Assembly (NCBI GenBank): GCA_020073145.1
Contig: JAIQFS010000007.1
Span: 1-64,000 of the forward strand
Reading direction: 5' to 3'
DNA from: Terriglobia bacterium
GTDB lineage: Bacteria > Acidobacteriota > Terriglobia > Bryobacterales > Bryobacteraceae
DNA length: 64,000 bases
The translations under genes were made by a program, and so were the position numbers. Of the stretch, positions 1-8,962 are shown piece by piece. Each line of letters opens with the position of its first letter. The first letter of the stretch is position 1. Below the pieces are notes generated by a model. That model made no database searches, was not told where the DNA came from, and worked only from the letters and a program-made list of their open reading frames with translations.

Positions 1-1
1 T

Positions 2-136
2 CTCCGCCGAGAAACGCGTGCCTGGAATCGGCGGATGAATCGCGAACGCGTCAAAATCAATTGGGAGTTCGATCGCAAAGCGGCTCGCCGAAAGTTCGGG
101 TACAAAAGGAAATCTTTCACACGGTCAAAGAACTAG
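2..136 (+). pseudogene. C-terminal tail of an IS630-type transposase (partial at window start)
   Basis: An open frame runs in from the left edge and stops at TAG 134-136. Its 44 residues contain the pattern AWNRR-N-(6)-INWEF-(4)-ARRKF, which resembles the usual end of IS630-family transposases (W-RN-W-F-AR-KL). Only the tail is visible, so I cannot say whether the element is intact. The assignment rests on this short motif. It could also be the end of an unrelated small protein. Confidence 0.45.
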
Positions 137-684
137 TGTCCGTGCGTCGCGCTCTATACGCAGTTAAAGCTATCACTCTGACCCTGATGCTTGCGGCTGT
201 ACAATCGTCGGCACAAACATCGTCTTCCGCGGATCGAGGGCCTGTCCTGATCAACTTGTTCCGGCCAGTCTATCCACCCCTGGCCTTGACTGCACGAATC
301 TCGGGTAACGTAGAACTTATCGTCACCGTGCGGCCAGACGGCAGTCTTAATTCCGTACGCGTGATCAACGGCCAGCAATTGCTTAGGGAAGTTGCACTTG
401 AAAGCGCCCAACGATCTCGGTATGCGTGCACGGGTTGTAGTCAGGCCGTGACATCTTCGACCCTCATCTACACGTTTCAATTGGGACCAACGATATACTG
501 TACGACTACGCCGGTCAAAGCCAATAAAGAGCCGGAACCCGCGGAACAATTTCCGCAGATTATCCAGTCACAGAATCACGTGACAGTAGTCGATCGTCCA
601 GTGGGTACTTGCGACGTAGCGCCTGATCGGGTCAAAGTCCGATCCGCAAACTGCCTGTTCTTGTGGAAGTGTGGGGTTCGCTGA
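136..684 (+). CDS. Secreted TonB C-terminal-domain protein
   Basis: About 182 residues. A hydrophobic signal-like segment (VKAITLTLMLAAVQSSAQ) is followed by a TonB C-terminal fold: YPPLA at about residue 47, then GNVELIVTVRPDG and a helix-strand end. Energy-transducing TonB-like proteins touch the TonB box of outer-membrane receptors; this one lacks an obvious proline-rich periplasmic spacer, so it may be a TonB-domain protein rather than a true energy transducer. I chose GTG 136 because it overlaps the stop of the preceding frame; GTG 142 is equally possible. The C-terminal 50 residues after the TonB domain are not recognisable. It stands alone, with the next gene convergent. Confidence 0.6.
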   Translation: MSVRRALYAVKAITLTLMLAAVQSSAQTSSSADRGPVLINLFRPVYPPLALTARISGNVELIVTVRPDGSLNSVRVINGQQLLREVALESAQRSRYACTGCSQAVTSSTLIYTFQLGPTIYCTTTPVKANKEPEPAEQFPQIIQSQNHVTVVDRPVGTCDVAPDRVKVRSANCLFLWKCGVR

Positions 685-848
685 AACCGCAGGGCTCAGT
701 CGCCCTCTAAGCCCATTCGTCGCCATGAAATGGAAGGCGCTGTGGTGGGCGATAAGTACCGGAAACTGTTGCTCTGGAAGCTTCGATTCTGACGGCTGGG
801 TAACACTAATTTCGAATCGGGAGAGCGGCGTTAGCTGGGCTCCCTCCC

Positions 849-3278
849 TCACCTTTCGCGCTGCATGGCCATCCGCACCGAGTCCACCCTTCCTTCGGCG
901 CCGGTGAAGAGATCCGCGGGGAAGCGGCGGTGGGCCAGCATGCCGTCGTAGATCGCCGCGGCGTCGTCACGGTTCAGCCCGAGGCCTGCCAGGTATTCCA
1001 TTCGCAGGTTGCGGTCGCGATTGAGGGCGGCGCCCTGGAGCCAGCCGGTGAGATCGGATCTCCGGCCCGCGTAGGTCGCAAACAGGTCTTCCGGGGAGTT
1101 CATGCCGACCTCGGCCAGCGATTGGGGAATCTGGCTGGCGCCGCCACTGCGATAGCCGAAACGCTGCTCCATCTGGTCGAGATCGATCCGCAGCGGCTCG
1201 ACCTGGCCCAGCAGCACCAGGTCGTGGCCCTTGCCCTCATATGGATTGCCCCAGATGGTGGCGTTCGGGAAGACGTCGAAGAACGTGGCAACCGCACTCT
1301 TGACCGCATCCAGGTTGGTCTCGAAGAGCTGGATGTACATCGTCACGACGCCGCCGGGATTGAGATGCTGCCGCATGGCTTCGAGGAATTCGCGTGTGTA
1401 CAGGTTTGCCGCGCCCTTCACCCACGGATCCAACGGATCGACCGTAATGCCGTCGAAGCGCTCCTCGGTGGTCAGAAGATAGTGGCGGCCATCGTCGATG
1501 CGCACCCGGACCTTGGCGTTGTGGAGGACGTCAAAGTTCGGTCCGCCGAAATACGCGGCGGCGGCTTGGGGCACCAGGGGCTCAATCTCCACGATGGTCT
1601 CGCGCTCCACCCGGGGGTCGAGGGACACGGCGCCGGCGGTGATTCCCGCACCGCAGCCGATCACCAGGACCAAGCGGGGATGCGCCGCGGTCAGCGTGGT
1701 GAGGTGTCCCAGCATGCGCTGGAGCCGCATATCCCGAGGGGCGCTCGAGGCTTGCGTCTTGCCGGCGACGTGAAACGTGCGGACGCCGTTGGGAAAACTC
1801 GAGACCGCTACCGACGAGTTCAGGCCTTCGCCCGCATAGAGGATGTCGCCCTTCCCGGCCCAACTCGCGGAGTACCGGCCGTGCGCGATGAGCACGGTCG
1901 AAACGGGCGGAACGCTGTGGACGCAGAGGGCGGCTAGCAGGATTGCGGCGACTGCCAACGCCGCGCGGGACCCTAGGGACGGGGCTTTGGGCAGCAAGAG
2001 CACCAGACCGGCAACGGTGGACAACGCGATCAGCACTTGTTGGGCATGCTGCGACCCGATCCAGGCGATGAACAGGAGGCTCGCGCTGAGCGCGCCGGCG
2101 ATGGCGCCCAGGGTATTGGCGGCGTAGACGCCTGCCATGAGCCGGGCAATATCCTGGCCTTTTGCGGTGGCGGCGGCCAAGGCCAGGGGAAAACTCGCGC
2201 CCCACAGCAGCGTCGGCGGTAGTAGCGCCCAGAGCGCCCGCGCGAGGTCGAGCTGAAAGGTGAAGACGATATTCGAGGAAATCGACGGGTCGATGGGCCA
2301 GTACGGGAGCGAGGCAGTCAGGCTGTAGGCAGTCCACGCGATCGCGCCGGCAGCCAGCCACTGGCACCAACCTAATGCCTGTCGGGGGTGGGGCAGGGTC
2401 CGGCCTAGCAGTGATCCGATCGCGCTGCCGATCCCAAGGCCGATCAGAAAGACGGCCACGATGATGGAGAGGGCGTAGACGGAAGCGCCGAACAGCAGGC
2501 CGAGCAGGCGCGTCCAGAGGGCTTCGGCGGCCAGCGCGCAGAACCCTGAGAGGGCGATGGTGACGTAGACGCCATAGGGTGCGGGCGATTCGCCTACCCC
2601 GGGTTCGGTCATCAGGGCAAGCGAATCGCCTGCCCCACGGAGCCCCAAGGCGATGGCGGCAACCGCCGCGTTGACCGCCATGGCGACGTAGGTGGCGGTG
2701 GCGACATCGAATGCGCGCAGCAAATAGAAACCGGCGACCAGGCATCCGAAGACCGCGCCCGCGATGTTCGCGGCATAGAAAAAGCCGAGCGCCGCGACCC
2801 CGCCCGGCGTCTCATCGACCGTGCGGGCCAAGGCCGGCAAGGTCGCGCCCATCAGCAAGGCCGGCGCCAGAAGGCAGGCGGCCGCAACCGCACCGCGGAG
2901 CACGAAGCCTCGCAAGCCATAGCCGCTCCAGGCCGTGTAGACGCCGCCCGCGAACGGCATCAGCCGCAACACCAGGAACCCCAAGACGCCGATTCCGAGT
3001 TCGATCAGGGCGTACACCCGCAATGCACGGTATCGAGCGGAGACTAGGCGAGGAAACAGCAGGCTGCCGAGGCACATTCCCCCCATGAACGTGGCCAGCA
3101 GCACGCCGAGCGACACGGCCGTGGAGCCAATCACCAATTCCAGGAGTTGGAACCAGACGATCTCGTAGATCAGCGCCGCGACGCCGCTGCCGGCGGCGAG
3201 CAGGAGCAGTAACGGGAGCGGCCCTCGGGGAGACGGGCGCCCGCCCGCGCCGGAATCCGGGACCCTACTTCTTGCCAG
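849..3278 (-). CDS. Fused multi-membrane-span / spermidine-synthase-like protein
   Basis: The protein has about ten hydrophobic segments over its first 400 residues. A Rossmann methyltransferase-like domain follows, with the VLVIGCGAG motif and a DPRVERETIVEIEP acidic strand, then DGRHYL and DGITVDPLDPW, as in spermidine synthase (SpeE) folds. Such fusions are common and mostly uncharacterised. Polyamine transfer is not proven. The first usual start codons are TTG 3137 and GTG 3134, but they lie inside the conserved motif LIYEIVWFQLLELVIGS. The frame stays open upstream to 3314 with no ATG, GTG or TTG. CTG at 3276-3278 is my proposed start; it overlaps the end of the upstream gene by 14 bases, suggesting translational coupling. 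Confidence 0.75.
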   Translation of the reverse strand: MARSRVPDSGAGGRPSPRGPLPLLLLLAAGSGVAALIYEIVWFQLLELVIGSTAVSLGVLLATFMGGMCLGSLLFPRLVSARYRALRVYALIELGIGVLGFLVLRLMPFAGGVYTAWSGYGLRGFVLRGAVAAACLLAPALLMGATLPALARTVDETPGGVAALGFFYAANIAGAVFGCLVAGFYLLRAFDVATATYVAMAVNAAVAAIALGLRGAGDSLALMTEPGVGESPAPYGVYVTIALSGFCALAAEALWTRLLGLLFGASVYALSIIVAVFLIGLGIGSAIGSLLGRTLPHPRQALGWCQWLAAGAIAWTAYSLTASLPYWPIDPSISSNIVFTFQLDLARALWALLPPTLLWGASFPLALAAATAKGQDIARLMAGVYAANTLGAIAGALSASLLFIAWIGSQHAQQVLIALSTVAGLVLLLPKAPSLGSRAALAVAAILLAALCVHSVPPVSTVLIAHGRYSASWAGKGDILYAGEGLNSSVAVSSFPNGVRTFHVAGKTQASSAPRDMRLQRMLGHLTTLTAAHPRLVLVIGCGAGITAGAVSLDPRVERETIVEIEPLVPQAAAAYFGGPNFDVLHNAKVRVRIDDGRHYLLTTEERFDGITVDPLDPWVKGAANLYTREFLEAMRQHLNPGGVVTMYIQLFETNLDAVKSAVATFFDVFPNATIWGNPYEGKGHDLVLLGQVEPLRIDLDQMEQRFGYRSGGASQIPQSLAEVGMNSPEDLFATYAGRRSDLTGWLQGAALNRDRNLRMEYLAGLGLNRDDAAAIYDGMLAHRRFPADLFTGAEGRVDSVRMAMQRER

Positions 3279-4362
3279 CCTGTTCTTCCCTGCGGGCGCC
3301 GACCAGCATGCCGGTCATGGCGAAGTTCCCTTCGTGGCACGCCGAATCGAAGATCATGTGGCGGTTGTCGGGGGCTCTGCCCATCTCAATCCTCACGGTC
3401 CAGGGGCGGGTCCAGGTCTTGGGGTCGATGAACGTGATTTCACGGCGCAGCGTATTCGCGTTCACCCGGGAGAAGCGTTCGATCAGCTTGTACGTGTCCG
3501 GGTCGGATCCCTGAAAGCCCTCTTCGAAATTGGTGGTTTCCACCACCAGAATGTTGCCTTCCCAGTGGCCGCGCGAATCTCCCAGGTAAGTTTTGATGTT
3601 GGCGGGCAGGTGCGGACGCCCGTCCATGAAGATCACGCGGTTGCCGCCGCCGGCATGATCGTCCTCCATGTAGATCCCCATCGATTTGGGCGACTGCACG
3701 ATCTGCATCACGGTTCCCTGCGCGAACAGCGTGTTGAGGGGCAGGAACGGCATGGTCACACCCAGGCAGCGCGGATTTTGGGCCAAGGTTTCGGGATTAT
3801 CGGAAGTCAGATTGGGGACGGGAGGCAACCCAGCGGCTCCGCGGGCGCGCACGCCGCCGCGTCCGCCACCGCCGCCACCGAAGAAGCCGCGGGCCGGCGC
3901 CGATCCGGGAACGCGGGGAGGAATTCGGCCGTCCGGCGGATCGACGATCATGGAGGTCCGCCTGCCGGTCTTCAACACGGAATTGAATACGGCATTATAA
4001 GCACCACTGACGTCCTGCGTTTTATTGCCGGAGCGTTCGTTCCGCCCGGGATCCAATCCCTTGCGCTGATCCGAGGCCGCCACTTCCGCGTCGGTTAGGA
4101 ATTCCTTGCCGGCATTGGCTGCGGAGCGTTCCAGGGGGATGTCCTCGGTCACGAACCACGTGCCCTGCAGATTCGGATCGCCCCACGCAGTCTGAAGCGG
4201 GTTGGCGGCTTTCACGGTTCCCGGCGCTTTGGCGGCGGATTTGGCCGGTGCCGCCGGGGCCTTGGCCGGACTCTGACCGGTCATCGGAAGAGCCACCAGG
4301 GACACCAATGCCGCGACACCCGCGACAGCGCTCCATGAGTCTCGAAAACCTTGGCGGCGCAC
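3265..4362 (-). CDS. Secreted GxWEGD-motif protein, uncharacterised acidobacterial family
   Basis: 365 residues from GTG 4360-4362, which has AAAGAGG seven bases upstream. A signal segment (AVAGVAALVSLVALPMTGQS) is followed by a proline/alanine linker, DPNLQGTW near residue 72, a glycine-rich stretch, and the family core: VIFMDGRPHLP, GHWEGNILVVETTNF and DPKTWTRPWTVRIEM. This family is widespread in Acidobacteria, and I know no function for it. The conserved core is shared with the genes at 4574, 20822, 22693, 24408 and 42882. A good promoter lies upstream on this strand: TTGACG 4428-4433, an 18-base gap and TATGCT 4404-4409. It is divergent from the gene at 4574. Confidence 0.7.
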   Translation of the reverse strand: MRRQGFRDSWSAVAGVAALVSLVALPMTGQSPAKAPAAPAKSAAKAPGTVKAANPLQTAWGDPNLQGTWFVTEDIPLERSAANAGKEFLTDAEVAASDQRKGLDPGRNERSGNKTQDVSGAYNAVFNSVLKTGRRTSMIVDPPDGRIPPRVPGSAPARGFFGGGGGGRGGVRARGAAGLPPVPNLTSDNPETLAQNPRCLGVTMPFLPLNTLFAQGTVMQIVQSPKSMGIYMEDDHAGGGNRVIFMDGRPHLPANIKTYLGDSRGHWEGNILVVETTNFEEGFQGSDPDTYKLIERFSRVNANTLRREITFIDPKTWTRPWTVRIEMGRAPDNRHMIFDSACHEGNFAMTGMLVGARREEQAGKK

Positions 4363-4403
4363 CGAACACCTCTTTCGCGATTCCAACGTGCTTCGCAATG
4401 GGG

Positions 4404-4433
4404 AGCATATCACCCCCGAAGCGGATGCGTCAA
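4404..4433 (-). promoter_or_regulatory. Sigma70-type promoter for the minus-strand gene at 3265-4362
   Basis: Read on the minus strand, the elements are TTGACG (4428-4433), an 18-base spacer and TATGCT (4404-4409). The -10 lies about 42 bases upstream of the GTG start. Five of six -35 bases match the consensus. Confidence 0.5.
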
Positions 4434-4479
4434 TCGCAGCGCCGGTCGGGTCTGCGTGGAGGTGCATAGGCAGCGGCAT

Positions 4480-4509
4480 TTGACATTCATTACGCCCGGC
4501 GCGTATATG
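4480..4509 (+). promoter_or_regulatory. Sigma70-type promoter for the plus-strand gene at 4574
   Basis: The elements are TTGACA (4480-4485), an 18-base spacer and TATATG (4504-4509). The predicted transcript start near 4516 lies after the ATG at 4511. This supports the downstream ATG 4574, which has a strong GAGGGGGG ribosome site. Confidence 0.55.
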
Positions 4510-4573
4510 TATGTACTGTTCCCGCGTGGCTGTTGGGATGGCTTCGGCGGCGCGGATGAGGGGGGTCTCGCAC

Positions 4574-5554
4574 ATGCGATTTTCGGGCAAAGGGATTGGC
4601 GGCGCGGTGGTTTTGACAGGGGCTGCGATGGTTTTTTCGTGGGTCCTGTGGCGAAGCGCGGCGCCCGTGGGCGCAGCCGGGCCGGACGCCGCGGGCCGGA
4701 TCGCGGGCAAACCCGATTTCAATGGAATTTGGGAAGCCAACAACACCGCGAACTGGGACCTGCTGACGCACGAGGCCCGTCCCATGGTGGGGCAACCCGG
4801 CCTGCTCCCCAACACCGAGGTGCTCGCCGCGCCGGTGCTCGCCCTGGGTTCCATTGGATGGGTTCCCGGAGGGCTCGGGGTGGTGGAAGGCGATTCGATT
4901 CCGTATCAGCCTTGGGCCGCGGCGCGCAAGAAGGAAAACCAGGAACACTGGCTGGACCGTGACCCGGAGGTGAAGTGCTTCCAACCCGGGATTCCGCGCG
5001 GCATGTACATGCCGCACCCGTTCCAGATCATCCAGAGTTCCGCCCAGGTCCAGATGATCTTCGAGTACGCGAACGCCCAGCGCACCATCCACTTGACCAA
5101 GATGGACCCGTATCCGAACGTGCTGTACATGGGATACTCGGTCGGCCGATGGGAGGGCGATACGCTGGTGGTAGAGGTCACCAATTTCACCGATGCCACC
5201 TGGTTCGACCGGGCGGGCGATTTCCATAGCGACGCGTTGCACGTCACCGAGCGCTACACGCCCATGGGGCCGGACGCGATCCGCTACGAGGCCACCATGC
5301 AGGACCCGCAGGTGTTTACGCGCCCGTGGAAGATCAGCATGCCGCTCTACCGCCGTCTGGAGCCGAACGCCCAGCTCATGGATTTCAAGTGCGTGCCGAT
5401 GGTGGAAGAAACCATGTATGGGCATCTTCGCAAAGAGCAACTGGTCAAACATTGGGAGGGCGCCACGATGAATGTGGACATCACCCGCAAGATCCCGCCC
5501 GGCGAGGCCGTTTACGAACGCTACGTGTCTGGTAATCCGCCGCCCAAGAAATGA
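4574..5554 (+). CDS. Secreted GxWEGD-motif protein, uncharacterised acidobacterial family
   Basis: 326 residues. A signal peptide (about residues 1-36) is followed by KPDFNGIWEANNT, GMYMPHPFQIIQS, TIHLTKMDPYPNVLYMGYS, GRWEGDTLVVEVTNF and DPQVFTRPWKISMPL. This is the same uncharacterised family as the divergent neighbour, but a different subgroup. The start was chosen for the GAGGGGGG site eight bases upstream. It is followed after 74 bases by a DUF6152-type gene on the same strand. The same pairing of a GxWEGD protein with a DUF6152 protein recurs at 24.4-25.8 kb, so the two families probably act together, perhaps in the periplasm. Confidence 0.7.
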   Translation: MRFSGKGIGGAVVLTGAAMVFSWVLWRSAAPVGAAGPDAAGRIAGKPDFNGIWEANNTANWDLLTHEARPMVGQPGLLPNTEVLAAPVLALGSIGWVPGGLGVVEGDSIPYQPWAAARKKENQEHWLDRDPEVKCFQPGIPRGMYMPHPFQIIQSSAQVQMIFEYANAQRTIHLTKMDPYPNVLYMGYSVGRWEGDTLVVEVTNFTDATWFDRAGDFHSDALHVTERYTPMGPDAIRYEATMQDPQVFTRPWKISMPLYRRLEPNAQLMDFKCVPMVEETMYGHLRKEQLVKHWEGATMNVDITRKIPPGEAVYERYVSGNPPPKK

Positions 5555-5628
5555 AGCAGGACACTGCGGCGACGACAGGGTGCATCGGGTGTGAGATGAT
5601 AAGAAATCAGGAGGTCAGGGTTACTCTT

Positions 5629-6075
5629 ATGCGATCCAAGCTAGGCGTTGGCGGCGTTGTTCTCGCCGGCATGGTTCTGCTTTTGTCCCCGTCACCGGCG
5701 CAGGCCCACCATGCATTCGCGGCGGAATTTGACGCGAACAAGCCGGTGAAATTCCTGGACGCCACCGTCACCCGGGTCATGCTGATCAATCCGCATAGTT
5801 GGATCTACGTGGATGTGAAGCAGCCCGACGGCACCGTGGAGAATTGGGCCATCGAAGCGGGGAGCCCCAACATCCTGCTGCGGCGGGGCATCACCCGCGA
5901 TACGTTGAAGGCCGGGCAGAAGATCAACGTCGAAGGGTACCAGTCGAAGGACGGGTCGCACCGGGCCAACGGGCGGGACCTCACGTTGGAGAACGGGCAA
6001 AAACTGTTCCTCGGATCTTCGGGCGATGGCGCTCCCTATGAAGTGCAGCGCCCCGGCATCGACACGAAGAAGTAG
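5629..6075 (+). CDS. DUF6152-type secreted protein
   Basis: 148 residues. A signal peptide ends near AQAHHAF; the mature protein then carries the family pattern HHAFAAEFDANKPV, INPHSWIYVDV and GSPNILLRRG, which matches the small secreted proteins grouped as DUF6152. Function is unknown. The start ATG 5629 has AGGAGG 15 bases upstream, which is rather far. It follows the GxWEGD-motif gene on the same strand. A second copy of the family is at 25313-25768. Confidence 0.65.
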   Translation: MRSKLGVGGVVLAGMVLLLSPSPAQAHHAFAAEFDANKPVKFLDATVTRVMLINPHSWIYVDVKQPDGTVENWAIEAGSPNILLRRGITRDTLKAGQKINVEGYQSKDGSHRANGRDLTLENGQKLFLGSSGDGAPYEVQRPGIDTKK

Positions 6076-6410
6076 AGCCCCAGCGCGGCCGTCGCCGCCG
6101 ACCCGGTGACCGGATCTCGTGCTGTCGTGCGAGCTTGAGGCGGGCGATTTCTTACGGTGCGAGGACGTATTCCGGGTGAGAGGTCCGTCTTCCTGGGAGC
6201 CAGCCCATTTTCCTGAGACGGAGAGCCTTAACACGGGCCCGTCCTATTGATTGACGAACAATATCCCCCGCCATCTTCCTGCGCTGTGAGCGCGTCAACA
6301 GAGTGCAAACGCAATGCGGACCTCACTGCTGGTGCCGCGCAGAGTCACGGGCCGTGCCGCAGCCTTTGGACGCGAATATTTGAAAAGGTTGGGAAACGCT
6401 TGAACGGGAA
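6076..6410. other. Non-coding stretch, nothing recognised
   Basis: About 335 bases between the DUF6152 gene and the tRNA fragment. I see no gene, repeat or clear terminator. Open frames here are short, have unusual composition, and run through the tRNA scar. Confidence 0.5.
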
Positions 6411-6455
6411 TGGCGGGGACGACGGGGCTCGAACCCGCGACCTCCGACGTGACAG
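6411..6455 (-). other. 3' half of tRNA-Asp(GUC): probable integration (att) scar
   Basis: On the minus strand the sequence gives, in order: anticodon loop CTGTCAC (anticodon GTC, 6449-6455), 3' anticodon stem GTCGG, variable AGGTC, a paired T-arm GCGGG-TTCGAGC-CCCGT, the acceptor 3' strand CGTCCCC, the discriminator G and an encoded CCA. The 5' half is missing: the bases before the loop cannot pair with GTCGG and no GGGGACG occurs upstream. Such 3' tRNA halves are left when an element integrates into a tRNA gene. No integrase is visible in the window. Confidence 0.75.
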
Positions 6456-6983
6456 ATTCGCGTTCAGGGCCAGCCAAATCATGGACTTTCCTGTGTTCTC
6501 AGCAGCTTGCGAGCGTCAAGGTCCGACATCGAACGCCATAAAATGCCTCAAAACGATACATTTAGTTCACGAACTCGCGTTTTTATAGTCTACGAGCCAG
6601 CCGCAACAATCACTTCGAACCATACCCGAATAAATCCTGCACCGCTCGGGGCAGTCCCCAAAATAGCGAAGCATCGAGTCGGCCGAACCTACGCGGCAAG
6701 AAATTCCGAGAATATCTGCCCGAGTTGGCTGGCCTGCCCACCCGCCCGAGTTTGCCGCGTGGGAACCGAATCTCGAGCCGGATACCGAAAACGAATGCTG
6801 CGTTGCGCCACTGCGTCCTCCCATACCGCCCACCGGCGCGGGCGGCTGATCGCCAATCAGCTCGTGCTGTTCGCGCATCAGCGGAAGCCCGGCGGACACG
6901 GGACTCGGCGCGGAACCGGTTAGGCCCTCGGGGCCCCGGATTTGTTAATTTCATGTACAATGTCTTCGCCGGAGGAACCTGAA
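6456..6983. other. Non-coding stretch next to the tRNA scar
   Basis: About 530 bases with no gene I can support. Several short overlapping open frames exist on both strands but none shows a family motif. A possible -10 (TACAAT, 6958-6963) lies shortly before the esterase gene, without a convincing -35. Confidence 0.4.
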
Positions 6984-8063
6984 ATGAAGCTTGCGCTTGG
7001 TTTGTTCATGATGGCGCAATTTGCGCTGGCACAGGGGCCGTCCCCTGCCGCTCGTCCGTGTGACCCGCCTCCGGCGGTGCGTCCGAATGCAGCAGGGGCC
7101 GCTGCTGCCCCCAGGCGCGCTCCCGGCGCAACGGTGCCAGCAACGCCAGAAGATATCGCCGAAATGGCGAAACTCCCAACGCTTCCTAGTTGGCAAGGCC
7201 AAACCAGCGATGGCGATTACTCCATCGGGCCAGATTACGCGCCTGCCCCGGAACAAACCAAACGTGGCGGTGTGCCCGAGGGCAAAGTTGTCGAGTTTGT
7301 GATGGATTCGGCCGAGAGCAAATTCTATCCAGGGGTTAACGGGCCTTTCCAGCGCCACGTCTGCGTTTATGTTCCCGCCCAGTATGTTCCTGGCACGGCC
7401 GCACCGGTCATCGTCTCGGCGGATGCCTATGGCATGCGCTACGGCTTGCCCACCATTCTCGACAATATGATTGCCGACCACCGGCTCCCCGTGATGGTCG
7501 CGGTGATGATCGCAAACGGCGGCGCCGAACGCAGCATGGAATACGACACCGTTTCCGTTAAGTATGCCGACTTTGTGGAAGCCGAGGTTCTGCCGCGCGC
7601 AGAAAAAGAGGCGAAGGTGAAGCTGACGAAGGATCCCGATGGCCGCATGACCTTCGGCGGAAGTTCGGGTGGGGCCGTGTCCTTAACGATGGCTTGGTTC
7701 AAACCAGAGCTTTACCATCGCGTGCTGACATACTCCGGCACATATACCGATTTGCAGCACGGTCCCGACGCTCCGCACGGGGCATGGGAATACCTCGAGC
7801 ACTTTATTCCCGATCATCCGGCGAAGCCACTGCGCGTTTGGATGGAGGTCGCCGAGAACGACATTGGCGCCAACAGCCCATCCTCCGGTCGCCGCAATTG
7901 GGTCATCGCCAACCAGCGCATGGCCGCGGTGATGAAAGCCAAGGGTTACCACTACCAGTTCGTTTACGCGAAAAACGCAGGCCACGTCGACGTCAAGGTG
8001 ATTAATCAGACACTGCCACAGGCCCTCGAATTTCTTTGGAAGGGTTATCCCATTCAGAAGTAG
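6984..8063 (+). CDS. Secreted esterase of the enterochelin-esterase-like (PF00756) type
   Basis: 359 residues. The signal peptide (MKLALGLFMMAQFALAQG) is followed by an alanine/proline linker and an alpha/beta-hydrolase domain. The nucleophile elbow is GGSSGG (near residue 225) and a terminal GHVDVKV supplies the likely histidine. The start ATG 6984 has GGAGGA seven bases upstream. Family members cleave esters of aromatic acids or siderophores; the substrate here is unknown. It leads a four-gene plus-strand operon with a cytochrome, a PQQ dehydrogenase and a ThuA-like protein, so its product may be oxidised by the next two proteins. Confidence 0.75.
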   Translation: MKLALGLFMMAQFALAQGPSPAARPCDPPPAVRPNAAGAAAAPRRAPGATVPATPEDIAEMAKLPTLPSWQGQTSDGDYSIGPDYAPAPEQTKRGGVPEGKVVEFVMDSAESKFYPGVNGPFQRHVCVYVPAQYVPGTAAPVIVSADAYGMRYGLPTILDNMIADHRLPVMVAVMIANGGAERSMEYDTVSVKYADFVEAEVLPRAEKEAKVKLTKDPDGRMTFGGSSGGAVSLTMAWFKPELYHRVLTYSGTYTDLQHGPDAPHGAWEYLEHFIPDHPAKPLRVWMEVAENDIGANSPSSGRRNWVIANQRMAAVMKAKGYHYQFVYAKNAGHVDVKVINQTLPQALEFLWKGYPIQK

Positions 8064-8074
8064 GTGTTGAGAGC

Positions 8075-8962
8075 ATGTCGCTGGGCGCAAAACGGACCAT
8101 CTGTCTTCTCGGATCCATGCTGCTCGCTGTTAGTTGGATACCGGCGCAAGGCACGAACACCTCTGGTCAGGGAAACGTGAGCGGCTCGGGTGCCCGTATC
8201 CGGCGCGATCCGAATCAGAGCCCTGCCGCGCTGCCGAGACCTAAAACGAGCACGCCCCAAACCTATTCCGCGGCGCAGGTCCAGGCCGGCGAACTAAGAT
8301 TTGCCGCGCAATGCGCCTTTTGTCATGGCCGCGACGCGACTGGCGGCGAGTCGGGTCCGGACCTAACTCGCTCGGAACTCGTCGCGCAAGACATGCGCGG
8401 AGATAAGATCCGGCCGTTGCTTCGCACCGGGCGCGTGGATGCGGGTATGCCCAAGTTCGATCTGGCCGATGCCGAACTGGACGCGATGGTCGCGTTCATT
8501 CACGCGCAGATGGAAAAACTGGCCGTGTTGAAGGGCGGGAAGCGTTCCGTAGAACCCTCGGACTTGAGAACCGGAAATGCGGCCGATGGCCGTGCCTATT
8601 TTAACGGCATTGGCGGCTGCGCGGCCTGCCATTCTGCTACCGGCGACCTCGCCGGCATTGCCAGCCGCTATCAGGGATTCGCGCTGCTCCGACGCATGTT
8701 GTTCCCGAGCGGCCGTCCGGAACCCTCCCTGCCTAAGGCGACCTTCACGCTCGCCTCGGGTGAGACGGTCGTGGTGCCCTTGGTCGCAGAGGATGAATTC
8801 ACCGTCACTGTTCTGGACCCAATGGGGTCGCGGCAGACTTACTCCAGAGATGCGGTGAACGTCAAGATCGACAACCCGATATCGGCCCATTTCACGCAGC
8901 TCGGGAAATACAATGACGCCGCAATGCACAACGTCTTCGCATATCTGGACACGCTGAAGTGA
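8075..8962 (+). CDS. Secreted c-type cytochrome with two haem sites
   Basis: 295 residues. After a signal peptide there are two CxxCH haem-attachment motifs: CAFCH at residues 80-84 and CAACH at 181-185. GMPKFD after the first is a probable axial methionine. The C-terminal 100 residues carry no haem and end with FAYLDTLK. It starts 11 bases after the esterase stop, and the next gene (PQQ dehydrogenase) overlaps its stop. It probably accepts electrons from that dehydrogenase, which has no haem domain of its own. The second motif lies next to a short helical region and could be a degenerate cytochrome domain. Confidence 0.8.
   Translation: MSLGAKRTICLLGSMLLAVSWIPAQGTNTSGQGNVSGSGARIRRDPNQSPAALPRPKTSTPQTYSAAQVQAGELRFAAQCAFCHGRDATGGESGPDLTRSELVAQDMRGDKIRPLLRTGRVDAGMPKFDLADAELDAMVAFIHAQMEKLAVLKGGKRSVEPSDLRTGNAADGRAYFNGIGGCAACHSATGDLAGIASRYQGFALLRRMLFPSGRPEPSLPKATFTLASGETVVVPLVAEDEFTVTVLDPMGSRQTYSRDAVNVKIDNPISAHFTQLGKYNDAAMHNVFAYLDTLK

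Noticed and set aside
1582-2745. A 387-codon open frame on the minus strand within the spermidine-synthase-like gene
   Set aside because: It is rich in Arg and His, typical of a shifted frame in GC-rich DNA, and overlaps the true coding frame on the same strand.
6411-6490. A complete tRNA-Asp gene
   Set aside because: The 5' acceptor strand, D-arm and 5' anticodon stem are absent.
6247-6588. Small protein containing DDGARTRDLRRDR
   Set aside because: This peptide is the known false translation of a tRNA 3' end, here the tRNA-Asp fragment.
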